Shown here: piece by piece, positions 33,224-40,716 of the stretch
Layout: the number at the start of each line of letters is the position of its first letter
Numbering within the stretch: the stretch's first letter is position 1
Assembly (NCBI RefSeq): GCF_010727325.1
Contig: NZ_AP022565.1
Coordinates: forward strand, 4,712,001-4,776,000
Direction: 5' to 3'
DNA: 64,000 nt
From: Mycolicibacterium alvei
GTDB taxonomy: Bacteria > Actinomycetota > Actinomycetes > Mycobacteriales > Mycobacteriaceae
Program-made: the position numbers and the translations under genes
Notes under the pieces: model-generated
What the model was told of the DNA's origin: nothing
Seen by the model: the letters and a program-made list of their open reading frames with translations, nothing else
Database searches by the model: none

Positions 33224-34518
33224 GGCAGTGTCTCCGGAGCCGGGGCGCCGGCCCAGCTGGCACCCAGTCGCTGGGCGGCCCGCCATCCCGACACCGCGCC
33301 GTCCTCGTGGAATCCCCAGCCGTGGTAGGCGCCGGCGAACACCACCTGGTCATCGTTGAGGGTCGGCAGGAGCTGTTGAGCGGCAACCGATTCGGTGGTG
33401 TAGACCGGATGGCAGTAGACCATCTCGGCCAGCAGCGTCGACGGGTCCACCCGGTGGGCTCCGCCCAGCGTCACCAGGTAGCGATGATCCCCACCCAGCC
33501 GCATCAGCCGGGTGATGTCGTAGGTGACCGTGACTGCGCGATCAGTGGGATCGACCAGGTAGTTCCACGACGCCCGTGCCCCTCGGTGGCGTGGCAGTAC
33601 CGACTCGTCGGTATGCAGTTGAGCCTGGCTGAGGCTGTAGCGCAGGGCGCCGAGTATGCGTCGCTCGGCTTCGCTGGGGTGAGCCAGCATCAGCAGCGCC
33701 TGGTTGGGGTGCGTGGCGATGACCGCGGCGTCGAACCGGCGCGGGCTCTCACCCTCGACGGTCACCTGCACGCCGTCGGCACTCCGCCGCACAGATCGCA
33801 CCGGGGCGCTGGTGTGGGCCTCGTCCAGCCGGGACACGATCGCGTCGACGTAGGTGGCCGACCCGCCGAGGACGGTGCGCCACGTGGGCGAACCGAAGAC
33901 CGAGAGCATGCCGTGGTGCTGCAGGAAGACGAACAGGTAGCGAGCCGGATAGCTCAGCGCCTCACCCGGCGGACAGGACCAGACCGCAGCCACCAGCGGT
34001 GTCATGAACCGGTCGATGAAGTACCGGGAGAACCCGTGCCGCCGCACGAAGGCGCCCAACGTGTCCTCGTCGGCGCCGGGCGGGTGGTTCAGCAGATGTG
34101 TGGCCAGCCGGTGGAATCGGATGATCTCGCCCAGCATCAGCAGGTAACGGGGTCGGGCCAGGTTGGACCAGGTCGGGAACAGGCCGGCCACGCCGCGGGC
34201 ACCCGCGTATTCCAGGCCGCAACTGTCGTCGCGTACCGACATCGACATATCGGTGACCTGCGTACGGATCCCGAGTTCGTCGAACAGCCGACACAGGGTC
34301 GGATACGTCCGGGTGTTGTGCACCAGGAACGCCGTGTCGACGGCGACGGTGCCGCTGTCCTCGATGACGTGATGGGTGTGGGCGTGCCCGCCGAAACGGG
34401 TGTCGGCCTCCAGCAGCGTGACCCGGTCGCGCGCAGACAGGACGTACGCTGCGGTCAGGCCGGCGACGCCACTTCCGATCACGGCGATGGAACGCCCACC
34501 GGGATGAATGGTCTCCAC
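33217..34518 (-). CDS. NAD/FAD-dependent amine oxidase-like protein, Rv0449c-like, first gene of SigK operon
   Basis: 433 residues. The N-terminal dinucleotide-binding motif is AVIGSGVAGLTAAYVLS, followed by LLEADTRFGGHAHTHH; the C-terminal FAGAYHGWGFHEDGAVSGW closes the FAD site as in the phytoene desaturase/amine oxidase superfamily. The GTG start sits exactly 7 nt after the -10 of a SigK promoter, so the transcript would be leaderless. Functions with DUF1365 and UfaA1, probably in acyl-chain modification; substrate unproven. Confidence 0.87.
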   Translation of the reverse strand: METIHPGGRSIAVIGSGVAGLTAAYVLSARDRVTLLEADTRFGGHAHTHHVIEDSGTVAVDTAFLVHNTRTYPTLCRLFDELGIRTQVTDMSMSVRDDSCGLEYAGARGVAGLFPTWSNLARPRYLLMLGEIIRFHRLATHLLNHPPGADEDTLGAFVRRHGFSRYFIDRFMTPLVAAVWSCPPGEALSYPARYLFVFLQHHGMLSVFGSPTWRTVLGGSATYVDAIVSRLDEAHTSAPVRSVRRSADGVQVTVEGESPRRFDAAVIATHPNQALLMLAHPSEAERRILGALRYSLSQAQLHTDESVLPRHRGARASWNYLVDPTDRAVTVTYDITRLMRLGGDHRYLVTLGGAHRVDPSTLLAEMVYCHPVYTTESVAAQQLLPTLNDDQVVFAGAYHGWGFHEDGAVSGWRAAQRLGASWAGAPAPETLPC

Positions 34519-34525
34519 ATCCGGT

Positions 34526-34552
34526 ATTCGGAGCCGATCCGGGTCCGGATGG
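34526..34552 (-). promoter_or_regulatory. SigK-type promoter of the SigK operon
   Basis: On the minus strand CCATCC (34552-34547) is followed after 15 nt by CCGAAT (34531-34526). These match the -35 and -10 elements I remember for mycobacterial SigK. Seven bases separate the -10 from the GTG start of the first operon gene at 34518, predicting leaderless mRNA and positive autoregulation. Confidence 0.8.
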
Positions 34553-34560
34553 GTGAAGGG

Positions 34561-35376
34561 CTACCGAAGTTCGGCGATCACCTTTCCGAACGCCTCGGCG
34601 TGGGCGATCTGCACGATGATGTAGGTGATGCCGTACTTCTCCCGCAGACCGCGAATATGGTCGGCGATGGCGCCCACAGAACCGGACAGCACGCCGGGGT
34701 GGCGGAGGAGTTGTTCGTCGCTGAGCCCCGGCAGGAAATGACGCGGGACGTTCAGGATGGGCTTTTCGGTACCTGGTGCGGGCATCGCAGTGACGGCGAT
34801 GTTGAGCTCCAGCGCGTCGAATCGGTCGCCGGCGGCGTTGCGCAGGAAGGAGATTCGGTCGGCCAGCGGGTCACCGTCGACGTGATCGCCGCCGGTGAGG
34901 CCGACGATGTCGGCGGTCTGGGCGGCCACGGTCAGCAGCCGGTCGCCGTTGCCCGCGATGAGGATCGGGATGTCCGGTGCATGTTCGCGCAGGTACTCGG
35001 TGGTGTGGCGCAGATAGTCGATGCGGTCGCGCGCCCCGGGGAACGCAAGCTCGGCGGCCTCGAATTCCTCGCGCACGTAGCCGGCGCCGAGGCCCAGGTC
35101 GAATCGGCCGCCGGACAGATCCCGCAGGGCGGTGGCGTCGCGCGCCAGCAACGCCGGCTTGTAGAAGCCGGCATTGAGCACGAACGTCCCGACGCGCAGC
35201 GTGCTGGTCGCCGCGGCGATCGCGGTGAGCGTCGGGAACGGTGCGGGCGCCCCCAGATGGTCGGGCACGTTGAGCACGTCGAAGCCGAGGTCTTCGGCAC
35301 GGCGGGCCGCGTCGGCGACCTGAGACTGGGATTCGGCGACGCGCAGGCTGACACCGAAACGGAACTCGTTGGGCAT
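34561..35376 (-). CDS. LLM-class F420-type oxidoreductase
   Basis: 271 residues from ATG 35376 (a GTG codon directly before it is also possible). FGVSLRVAES, DVLNVPDHLG, GTFVLNAGFYKPALLARD and GRFDLGLGAGY follow the luciferase-like barrel used by F420-dependent enzymes (TIGR03621-type subgroup). Substrate unknown. 42 nt separate it from the SigK operon promoter region, and its own promoter would lie between it and mntH (17-nt gap), so it is likely co-transcribed with mntH. Confidence 0.83.
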   Translation of the reverse strand: MPNEFRFGVSLRVAESQSQVADAARRAEDLGFDVLNVPDHLGAPAPFPTLTAIAAATSTLRVGTFVLNAGFYKPALLARDATALRDLSGGRFDLGLGAGYVREEFEAAELAFPGARDRIDYLRHTTEYLREHAPDIPILIAGNGDRLLTVAAQTADIVGLTGGDHVDGDPLADRISFLRNAAGDRFDALELNIAVTAMPAPGTEKPILNVPRHFLPGLSDEQLLRHPGVLSGSVGAIADHIRGLREKYGITYIIVQIAHAEAFGKVIAELR

Positions 35377-35393
35377 CACCCGATGCTAATGAT

Positions 35394-36620
35394 TCAGCCG
35401 GTGACGGTCAGATAGATCAACACCACGTTGAGCACACTGATCAATCCGGCCACGACCCAACCGAGCGTCGTGGTGATGCGGTGGTTGACGTCCGCACCCA
35501 TCAGGGCTGGGTTACCGGTCAGGCGGATCAGCGGGATCAGCGCGAGCGGTATGCCGAACGAGAGCACGACCTGTGAGAGCACCAGGGCCCGGCTGGGGTC
35601 GACGCCGATGGCCAGGATGGCCAGGGCCGGAATCAGCGTGACCAGCCGACGGAGCAGCAGCGGATAGGAGCGACGCAGCAGGCCCTGCATGATCATCGCG
35701 CCCGCGTACGCACCGACCGAGGTGGACGCCAGGCCCGACGCCAGCAGTCCGATCGCGAACAGCAGCGCCACCGTCGGACCCAGGGTGTCGCGCACCGCGG
35801 CGTGGGCGCCCTCGATGGAATCGGTGTTGTCGCGTCCCTGCAGGTTGGTTGCGGCGACCAGCAACATGGCCAGGTTCACGGCGCCGGCGACCAGCATGGC
35901 CAGTCCGACGTCATAGCGGGTGACCCGAAGCAGTCGCCGCCGCGGGGCGCCCGGCTCGGGGTGGCCGTGGCGGTCGCGGGCCAGGCCGGAGTGCAGATAG
36001 ACCGCGTGCGGCATCACCGTGGCGCCGAGCATCGCGGTGGCCAGCAGCAGGCTTTCGGTGCCTTGGAACCGAGGAATCAGCCCCGCCGCGACCTCGGCCG
36101 CGGGGGGAGCCTCGACGAACAGGCTGGTGAGAAAGCCGATCGCGATGACCATCAGCAGTCCGGTGATCACCCGCTCGAACGCGCGCTGCCCACGACGGTT
36201 CTGCAGGCTGAGCAGCAGGAGCGACACCCCACCGGTGATCGCCCCGCCGAGCAGCAGCGGCAGATCGAACAGCAGATACAGAGCGATAGCCCCGCCCACA
36301 ACCTCGGCCAGATCGGTTGCGACGGCGACCAATTCGGCCTGTATCCAGTAGGCGATGCGGGTCGGGGTGCGGGTGTGGTCGGCCACCACCTCGGGAAGCG
36401 AGCGACCCGTGACCAAGCCGAGCTTGGCGGACAGGTATTGCACCAGCCCGGCCATGGCGTTGGCCACCACGATCACCCAGACCAGCAGATACCCGAACTG
36501 TGCGCCCGCACTGACGTTGGCGGCGACGTTGCCCGGATCGACATAGGCGATCGCGGCAACGAATGCCGGCCCGAGCAGCGTCCAACTCCGCGTCGTGCGT
36601 GCCTTGGTGTCCTCCAGCAA
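35394..36620 (-). CDS. mntH: Nramp-family Mn2+/H+ symporter MntH
   Basis: 408 residues, about eleven membrane helices. The Nramp metal-site motifs are present: YVDPGN in helix 1 and TVMPHAVYLHSG in helix 6. Start is TTG 36620 with GGAGA 9 nt upstream; no better ATG is available in frame. A DtxR-type half operator lies 37 nt upstream. Imports manganese (and possibly iron) across the cytoplasmic membrane. Position matches Rv0924c. Confidence 0.9.
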   Translation of the reverse strand: MLEDTKARTTRSWTLLGPAFVAAIAYVDPGNVAANVSAGAQFGYLLVWVIVVANAMAGLVQYLSAKLGLVTGRSLPEVVADHTRTPTRIAYWIQAELVAVATDLAEVVGGAIALYLLFDLPLLLGGAITGGVSLLLLSLQNRRGQRAFERVITGLLMVIAIGFLTSLFVEAPPAAEVAAGLIPRFQGTESLLLATAMLGATVMPHAVYLHSGLARDRHGHPEPGAPRRRLLRVTRYDVGLAMLVAGAVNLAMLLVAATNLQGRDNTDSIEGAHAAVRDTLGPTVALLFAIGLLASGLASTSVGAYAGAMIMQGLLRRSYPLLLRRLVTLIPALAILAIGVDPSRALVLSQVVLSFGIPLALIPLIRLTGNPALMGADVNHRITTTLGWVVAGLISVLNVVLIYLTVTG

Positions 36621-36657
36621 CTGCCCAGCTCTCCATCCGGGTATGCGAATAGAAAAG

Positions 36658-36676
36658 TTAGGTTAGCCGAAACCCG
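36658..36676. promoter_or_regulatory. DtxR-family (MntR/IdeR-like) operator candidate
   Basis: TTAGGTTAG at 36658-36666 is identical to one half of the mycobacterial iron/manganese box; the other half is degenerate (CGAAACCCG). It is placed upstream of mntH where a metal-sensing repressor would act. Confidence 0.5.
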
Positions 36677-36768
36677 CTGGCGGGGCCAACGTCGGGGGTG
36701 CTCAGCGGGGTGGCCGGCCCCTCCCGGTGAGACCTACCCGGCGGCTACCCGGATGGTCAGGCTTCTCC

Positions 36769-37560
36769 TCAGAGGTCAGGGATGGGTAGGTCGAGATTGG
36801 GCGCGTTCAGGCCGCCGTCGACCTCGAGTACCTTGCCGGTCAGGTAGCTACCGGCCGGGGAGGACAGGTACACCGCGGCCGCGGCGATGTCGGTCGGATC
36901 GCCCAGGCGGCGCAGTGGTGTGGCCTTCTCCATCGGGTCACGCAGCGCGTCATTGGACGCGACGATCTCCAGTGCCGAGGTGAGGATCGAGCCGGGGGCG
37001 ATGGCGTTGACGCGGATGCGTGGGCTCAGATCCACGGCCGACAGTCGGGTGTAGTGGGCGAGGGCGGCCTTCGCGGTGCCGTACGCGGCGAACCCCCGTC
37101 CGGCCAGACGCCCCACCGTGGAGGTGATGTTGATGATGCTGCCGCCGCCGGAATGCTCGAGCATCAGCGGCACTGCGGCACAGGTCAGCGCGTGCGCGGT
37201 CGACACATTGAAGGTGAAGGCGTCGCGCAGATCCTTGGTGGAGGTGTTCATCAGGGGTGCCGGCATGGTGCCGCCGACGTTGTTGACGACGATGTCTAGT
37301 TTGCCGAACGCTTCGATCGCGACGGCCGCGAGTTCGGCGGTGGCCTCGGGGTGGGCCAGGTCGGCGGCGACGACGTGGGCCCGCCGCCCGGTCGCGGCGA
37401 TCTGCTCGGCAACTTCGTCGAGTTGGGTCTGGGTACGAGCCGCGATGACGACGTCGGCACCGGCTTCCGCGAAGGCCAGGGCGGTAGCTGCGCCCAGTCC
37501 ACGGCCGGCCCCGGTGACAATCGCAACCTTGTCGTCCAGTCGGAATCTGTCCAGAATCAC
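36769..37560 (-). CDS. Short-chain dehydrogenase/reductase, Rv0927c-like
   Basis: 263 residues from GTG 37560, preferred because GGAG sits 5 nt upstream (the GTG at 37566 would overlap it). VTGAGRGLG cofactor motif, NNVGG, Ser in [15 protein letters not shown] for Tyr/Lys, and [11 protein letters not shown] near the end. A perfect KstR-consensus site lies 65 nt upstream, suggesting a role in sterol catabolism. Substrate not determined. Confidence 0.87.
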   Translation of the reverse strand: MILDRFRLDDKVAIVTGAGRGLGAATALAFAEAGADVVIAARTQTQLDEVAEQIAATGRRAHVVAADLAHPEATAELAAVAIEAFGKLDIVVNNVGGTMPAPLMNTSTKDLRDAFTFNVSTAHALTCAAVPLMLEHSGGGSIINITSTVGRLAGRGFAAYGTAKAALAHYTRLSAVDLSPRIRVNAIAPGSILTSALEIVASNDALRDPMEKATPLRRLGDPTDIAAAAVYLSSPAGSYLTGKVLEVDGGLNAPNLDLPIPDL

Positions 37561-37624
37561 GCGCACTCCGTTCGCTTGCTCGGCGCCACGCTAGCAGGGT
37601 GAGCGGACCCGCGTCCGGTATTTC

Positions 37625-37638
37625 TGAAACACGTTCTA
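37625..37638. promoter_or_regulatory. KstR-type operator upstream of SDR
   Basis: TGAAACACGTTCTA matches the KstR consensus TNNAACNNGTTNNA at every fixed position. It lies between the SDR (start 37560, minus) and the unknown gene at 37746 (plus), so either or both may be controlled. Confidence 0.65.
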
Positions 37639-37745
37639 GTTGTGCCGCGGTGCGCCACCGCGTGTCGTGGAGTGTGCACAAAGCCGTCCGCGCAGGCGGT
37701 GGCGGGCGCACAATTGAGGGGTCAATTCAACGTGGGGAGCCCGCG

Positions 37746-38222
37746 ATGACCGAGCAGCGTTATGACTTCTTCGGCGATGTCTTCGCGCGGTATTTCAGCC
37801 CCACGATCGGTCGGTACCCCTCTACGGCGGGCAGCCTCGTCCATCGCCTGCTCGCGTCTACCGACGAGGTGCAGGACCGGTTGGCCCAAGCCCGTCTCGC
37901 GGCCTGCGCGTGGGGTGAGGAGGAGGCCGGTTCCTCGGGCCACCTGCATCCGTCGTCCGAACTGTTCGTCTTCACCCAGTGCGGTCTGATGTACGGCGCG
38001 CGTTTCGCCGACGCCCGTCACGGGTTGTACTACCTGGCCACTCCGCACCTTGTGTTCGACGCGTTCGTCGACCAGATCGAGCACACTCCGCGGCGTCCGG
38101 GGGCGGTGGCGGCGGTGGATCGCCGCTGCAGCCACGATCTCGAATCGGCCCATCCGATGGATGCCGCGTTGCGCCGCCTGCTGGATGAGCACGAGGCCTT
38201 GCGCGTCGACGTTCCTGTCTAG
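37746..38222 (+). CDS. Conserved-looking protein of unknown function
   Basis: 158 residues from ATG 37746 (GGGGAG 8 nt upstream). No family recognised. It is soluble, without signal peptide or membrane helix, with GSSGHLHPSSELFVFTQCG in the middle and an acidic/His-containing C-terminal helix region. It is transcribed away from the SDR across the KstR-like site, so a link to sterol-responsive expression is possible. Confidence 0.6.
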   Translation: MTEQRYDFFGDVFARYFSPTIGRYPSTAGSLVHRLLASTDEVQDRLAQARLAACAWGEEEAGSSGHLHPSSELFVFTQCGLMYGARFADARHGLYYLATPHLVFDAFVDQIEHTPRRPGAVAAVDRRCSHDLESAHPMDAALRRLLDEHEALRVDVPV

Positions 38223-38374
38223 CGGCGCTCCGCAGGGGTTGATGTTAACGCTGTGTTTCGGCGACGTGTGCTGTGCATTACCCCGTATGCGTTCGGTATG
38301 AGTCTGTCGGACAACGGATTTCGACGACTTACGTTTAGTCCACTTCACCGAAACCGAAGGGCGGGCTGAACCCA

Positions 38375-38698
38375 GTGAAACGGAACTCGAAATGCTTGTG
38401 GGCCGCAGCTGTCGGACTGTGTGGGCTCGGGATGGCGTTGGCCGCGCCGGCTGCTGCCGCACCCACGGAGTCGACGGCGAGCCAAACCATCAGTGAACTC
38501 GAAAGCCGGGGCTTCCGGGTGATCTTGAGCAAGGTCGGCGCCAGGGCTATTGATGACTGCACGGTAAGCGCAGTGCGCCAGGGTCATTCGGTCATCGCAC
38601 CGCAAGTGCCGGCCGGTGCGGCCGGTATCACCTCGTTCAACCCGGGGCAGAATCTGCAGTACACCACGGTGTATGTGGATCTGGACTGCCGGCGCTGA
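38375..38698 (+). CDS. Small exported two-cysteine protein (paralogue of 44728-45021)
   Basis: 107 residues from GTG 38375. Signal peptide with cleavage after APAAA-APTES. Mature region follows the pattern APTE-x2-A-x-QT...L-x3-G(F/Y)-x-VI...CTV-x2-VRQG...VYVDLDC, with two Cys probably disulfide-linked. The same pattern occurs on the other strand at 44728-45021. Family is common in mycobacteria but uncharacterised. It ends 1 nt before the Ku stop on the opposite strand. Confidence 0.7.
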   Translation: MKRNSKCLWAAAVGLCGLGMALAAPAAAAPTESTASQTISELESRGFRVILSKVGARAIDDCTVSAVRQGHSVIAPQVPAGAAGITSFNPGQNLQYTTVYVDLDCRR

Positions 38699-38699
38699 A

Positions 38700-39518
38700 C
38701 TACTTCTTGGCGGGCTTTTTCGCTGTGCTGCCACGCGCCTTCACGCTGGCCTCCAGTTTGGCCAGCAGATCTGAGACATCCTCGGTCTCGTCGAGCGCGG
38801 TCGGCTGCTCTTCGACCGAGAAGGCTTCTCCACCTTCGAGTTTGGCCTGGACGAGTTCGTTCATTTGATCCTGATAGTCGTCCCGGAACTGATCGGGCTT
38901 GAAGTCATCGGTCATCGACTCGACCACCTGACCGGCCATCTTCAACTCGGCCGGTTTGATCTCGACCTCCTTGTCCAGCACGGGGAAGTCGGGATCGCGG
39001 ATCTCGTCGGGCCACAGCAGGGTGTGGATCACCATGACGTTGCGCTTACTGAAATCCTTGACGCGCAGGGCTGCCAGCCGCGTCTTGTTGCGCAATGAGA
39101 AGTGCACGATGGCCACGCGTTCGGTTTCTGCGAGCGTCTTGGCCAACAGCACGTAGGACTTGGATGACTTGGAGTCGGGCTCCAGGAAATAGCTCTTGTC
39201 GTACATCAACGGGTCGAGTTGGTCGGCCGGGATGAACTCGACGACTTCGATCTCGCGGCTGCGTTCCTCGGGCAGCGTGGCAATGTCCTCATCGGTGATC
39301 ACCACCATCTGCCCGTCGTCTGATTCGAAGGCCTTGTTGATGTCTCGGAACTCGACGACCTCGCCACACACTTCACAGACCCGCTTGTAGCGGATGCGCC
39401 CGTTGTCCTTGGCGTGGACCTGGTGGAACTTGATGTCGTGGTCCTCGGTGGCGCTGTAGACCTTGACCGGCACGTTCACCAGGCCGAAGGCGATCGAACC
39501 CTTCCAGATGGATCGCAT
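38700..39518 (-). CDS. ku: Ku DNA end-binding protein of bacterial NHEJ
   Basis: 272 residues from ATG 39518. MRSIWKGSIAFGLVNVPVKVY is the bacterial Ku start, with HQVHAKDNGRIRYKRVCEVCG and LPEERSREIEVVEF in the ring-forming core. The C-terminal Lys/Ala tail (ARGSTAKKPAKK) is short. Ku homodimers thread onto double-strand break ends and recruit LigD, which is encoded about 1.2 kb away on the other strand, separated by a PfkB gene. Confidence 0.95.
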   Translation of the reverse strand: MRSIWKGSIAFGLVNVPVKVYSATEDHDIKFHQVHAKDNGRIRYKRVCEVCGEVVEFRDINKAFESDDGQMVVITDEDIATLPEERSREIEVVEFIPADQLDPLMYDKSYFLEPDSKSSKSYVLLAKTLAETERVAIVHFSLRNKTRLAALRVKDFSKRNVMVIHTLLWPDEIRDPDFPVLDKEVEIKPAELKMAGQVVESMTDDFKPDQFRDDYQDQMNELVQAKLEGGEAFSVEEQPTALDETEDVSDLLAKLEASVKARGSTAKKPAKK

Positions 39519-39565
39519 AAGGCCAGTATGGCCCAGCGGGGCCGCGGATAAACGTTTCAGCACGC

Positions 39566-40489
39566 TCAGGACTGGGCTGCGGCGTCTCGGGTAGCACGAT
39601 CAGGCAGGTCCGCGCCGGGTCGGGCCACCGTCAACGCCGCTGACAGCGCAGCGGACCTCAGGACACCTTCGAGCGTTCCGGTGTCGATCCGGGAGAGGTA
39701 GCGACGGCGGTCCGCGCCGAGCAGGCCCAAGGACCACACCGCGTCGAGCAGGCCTGTCATGAAGGCGTCGCCGGCCCCGACGGTGTCCACCACCTGGACC
39801 GACCGTGCCGCGACCGACACCGAACCGGCGCGGCACACAGCGAACGCTCCGCACTCACCCGAGGTCACCGTGACGATCGACGGGCCGACCTCCAGCCACG
39901 CCCGGGCGATCTGTTCGGGGGAGTGGCGGGGGTCGAGCCAGCGCAGGTCTTCCTCGGAAACCTTGACGATGTCGGCACGTTCGACGAGTCGGTCGATGCG
40001 CCCGCGCGCAATGTCGTCGTCGCGGATCACGTCCGGGCGGATATTCGGGTCGAAGGTGAGGGTCGCGGACATACGGTAGGCGTCCAGCAGCGCGGCGGTG
40101 GCGCGGCACCCCGGTTCCAGTACGGTCGCAATCGATCCGGTGTGCACCAGCAGTGGGGTTGCCACCTCGGGTGTACCGGTCAGCTGCCAGTCGATGTCGA
40201 ACTGGTAGCGGGCCGATCCAGCGGCGGTGAGTGTGGCGATCGCGGTGGGTGTCCGTCCGGCGCTGGTGCTGCCCGAAACCAGTTGCACTCCAGAATGTTC
40301 CACGTACTCGACGATGCGTTTGCCACGGTCGTCGTCGGCAATGTGGGTGAGGAAGTCGACGCCGCGGCCCAGCCTGCCCAGGCCGACGGCGACATTGAGG
40401 GGACTGCCGCCGACGTACTCTCCGACGACGTTGCCATCCCGCTCGACGATGTCGATCAAGGCCTCGCCGATGACCAGGGCCCGGCTCAT
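39566..40489 (-). CDS. PfkB-family carbohydrate kinase (fructokinase-like)
   Basis: 307 residues from ATG 40489. VGEYVGGSPLNVAVGLGRLG and DDRGKRIVE form the substrate end; DTVGAGDAFMTGLL carries the catalytic Asp and anion hole. RPTPTAIATL-like segments suggest a fructokinase/ribokinase. An in-frame extension to 40657 would add a signal-peptide-like stretch that makes no sense for a kinase. It sits between ku and ligD; no link to repair is evident. Confidence 0.85.
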   Translation of the reverse strand: MSRALVIGEALIDIVERDGNVVGEYVGGSPLNVAVGLGRLGRGVDFLTHIADDDRGKRIVEYVEHSGVQLVSGSTSAGRTPTAIATLTAAGSARYQFDIDWQLTGTPEVATPLLVHTGSIATVLEPGCRATAALLDAYRMSATLTFDPNIRPDVIRDDDIARGRIDRLVERADIVKVSEEDLRWLDPRHSPEQIARAWLEVGPSIVTVTSGECGAFAVCRAGSVSVAARSVQVVDTVGAGDAFMTGLLDAVWSLGLLGADRRRYLSRIDTGTLEGVLRSAALSAALTVARPGADLPDRATRDAAAQS

Positions 40490-40716
40490 GGCTCCATGGT
40501 AGGTGGTTGGGCCAGAGCCGTCCGGCGACGAACCCCGCCGACCCGGTCGGGTTACGGCCGATGCCGCGGGTACCGGGCCAACGAGAACAGCCGTCGTGGG
40601 CAGCAATACGGCCGCCGCCAATCGCAAGAGCCCGCTGCGCACACTGGTCAACGCCATCTGGCCGTGCTCACCCGTCGACGGGGCCGGTGTCTTGGATGTG
40701 GGTATACGTTTGCCAC
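40490..40716. other. Divergent region between pfkB and ligD with signal-peptide-like frame
   Basis: 227 bases. On the minus strand a frame from ATG 40657 reads RSGLLRLAAAVLLPTTAVLV then GPVPAASAVTRPG, which looks like a Sec signal peptide, and continues in frame into pfkB. It may be a remnant of a lost exported-protein gene or chance. The ligD promoter must also lie here. Confidence 0.35.

Noticed and set aside
33307..35415. 702-codon plus-strand open frame
   Set aside because: Antisense to the amine oxidase-like and LLM genes, no recognisable family.
40507..40716. N-terminal extension of LigD by 70 residues
   Set aside because: The extension lacks family similarity; ATG 40717 gives exactly the known 759-residue length and places the ligase Lys at 481.
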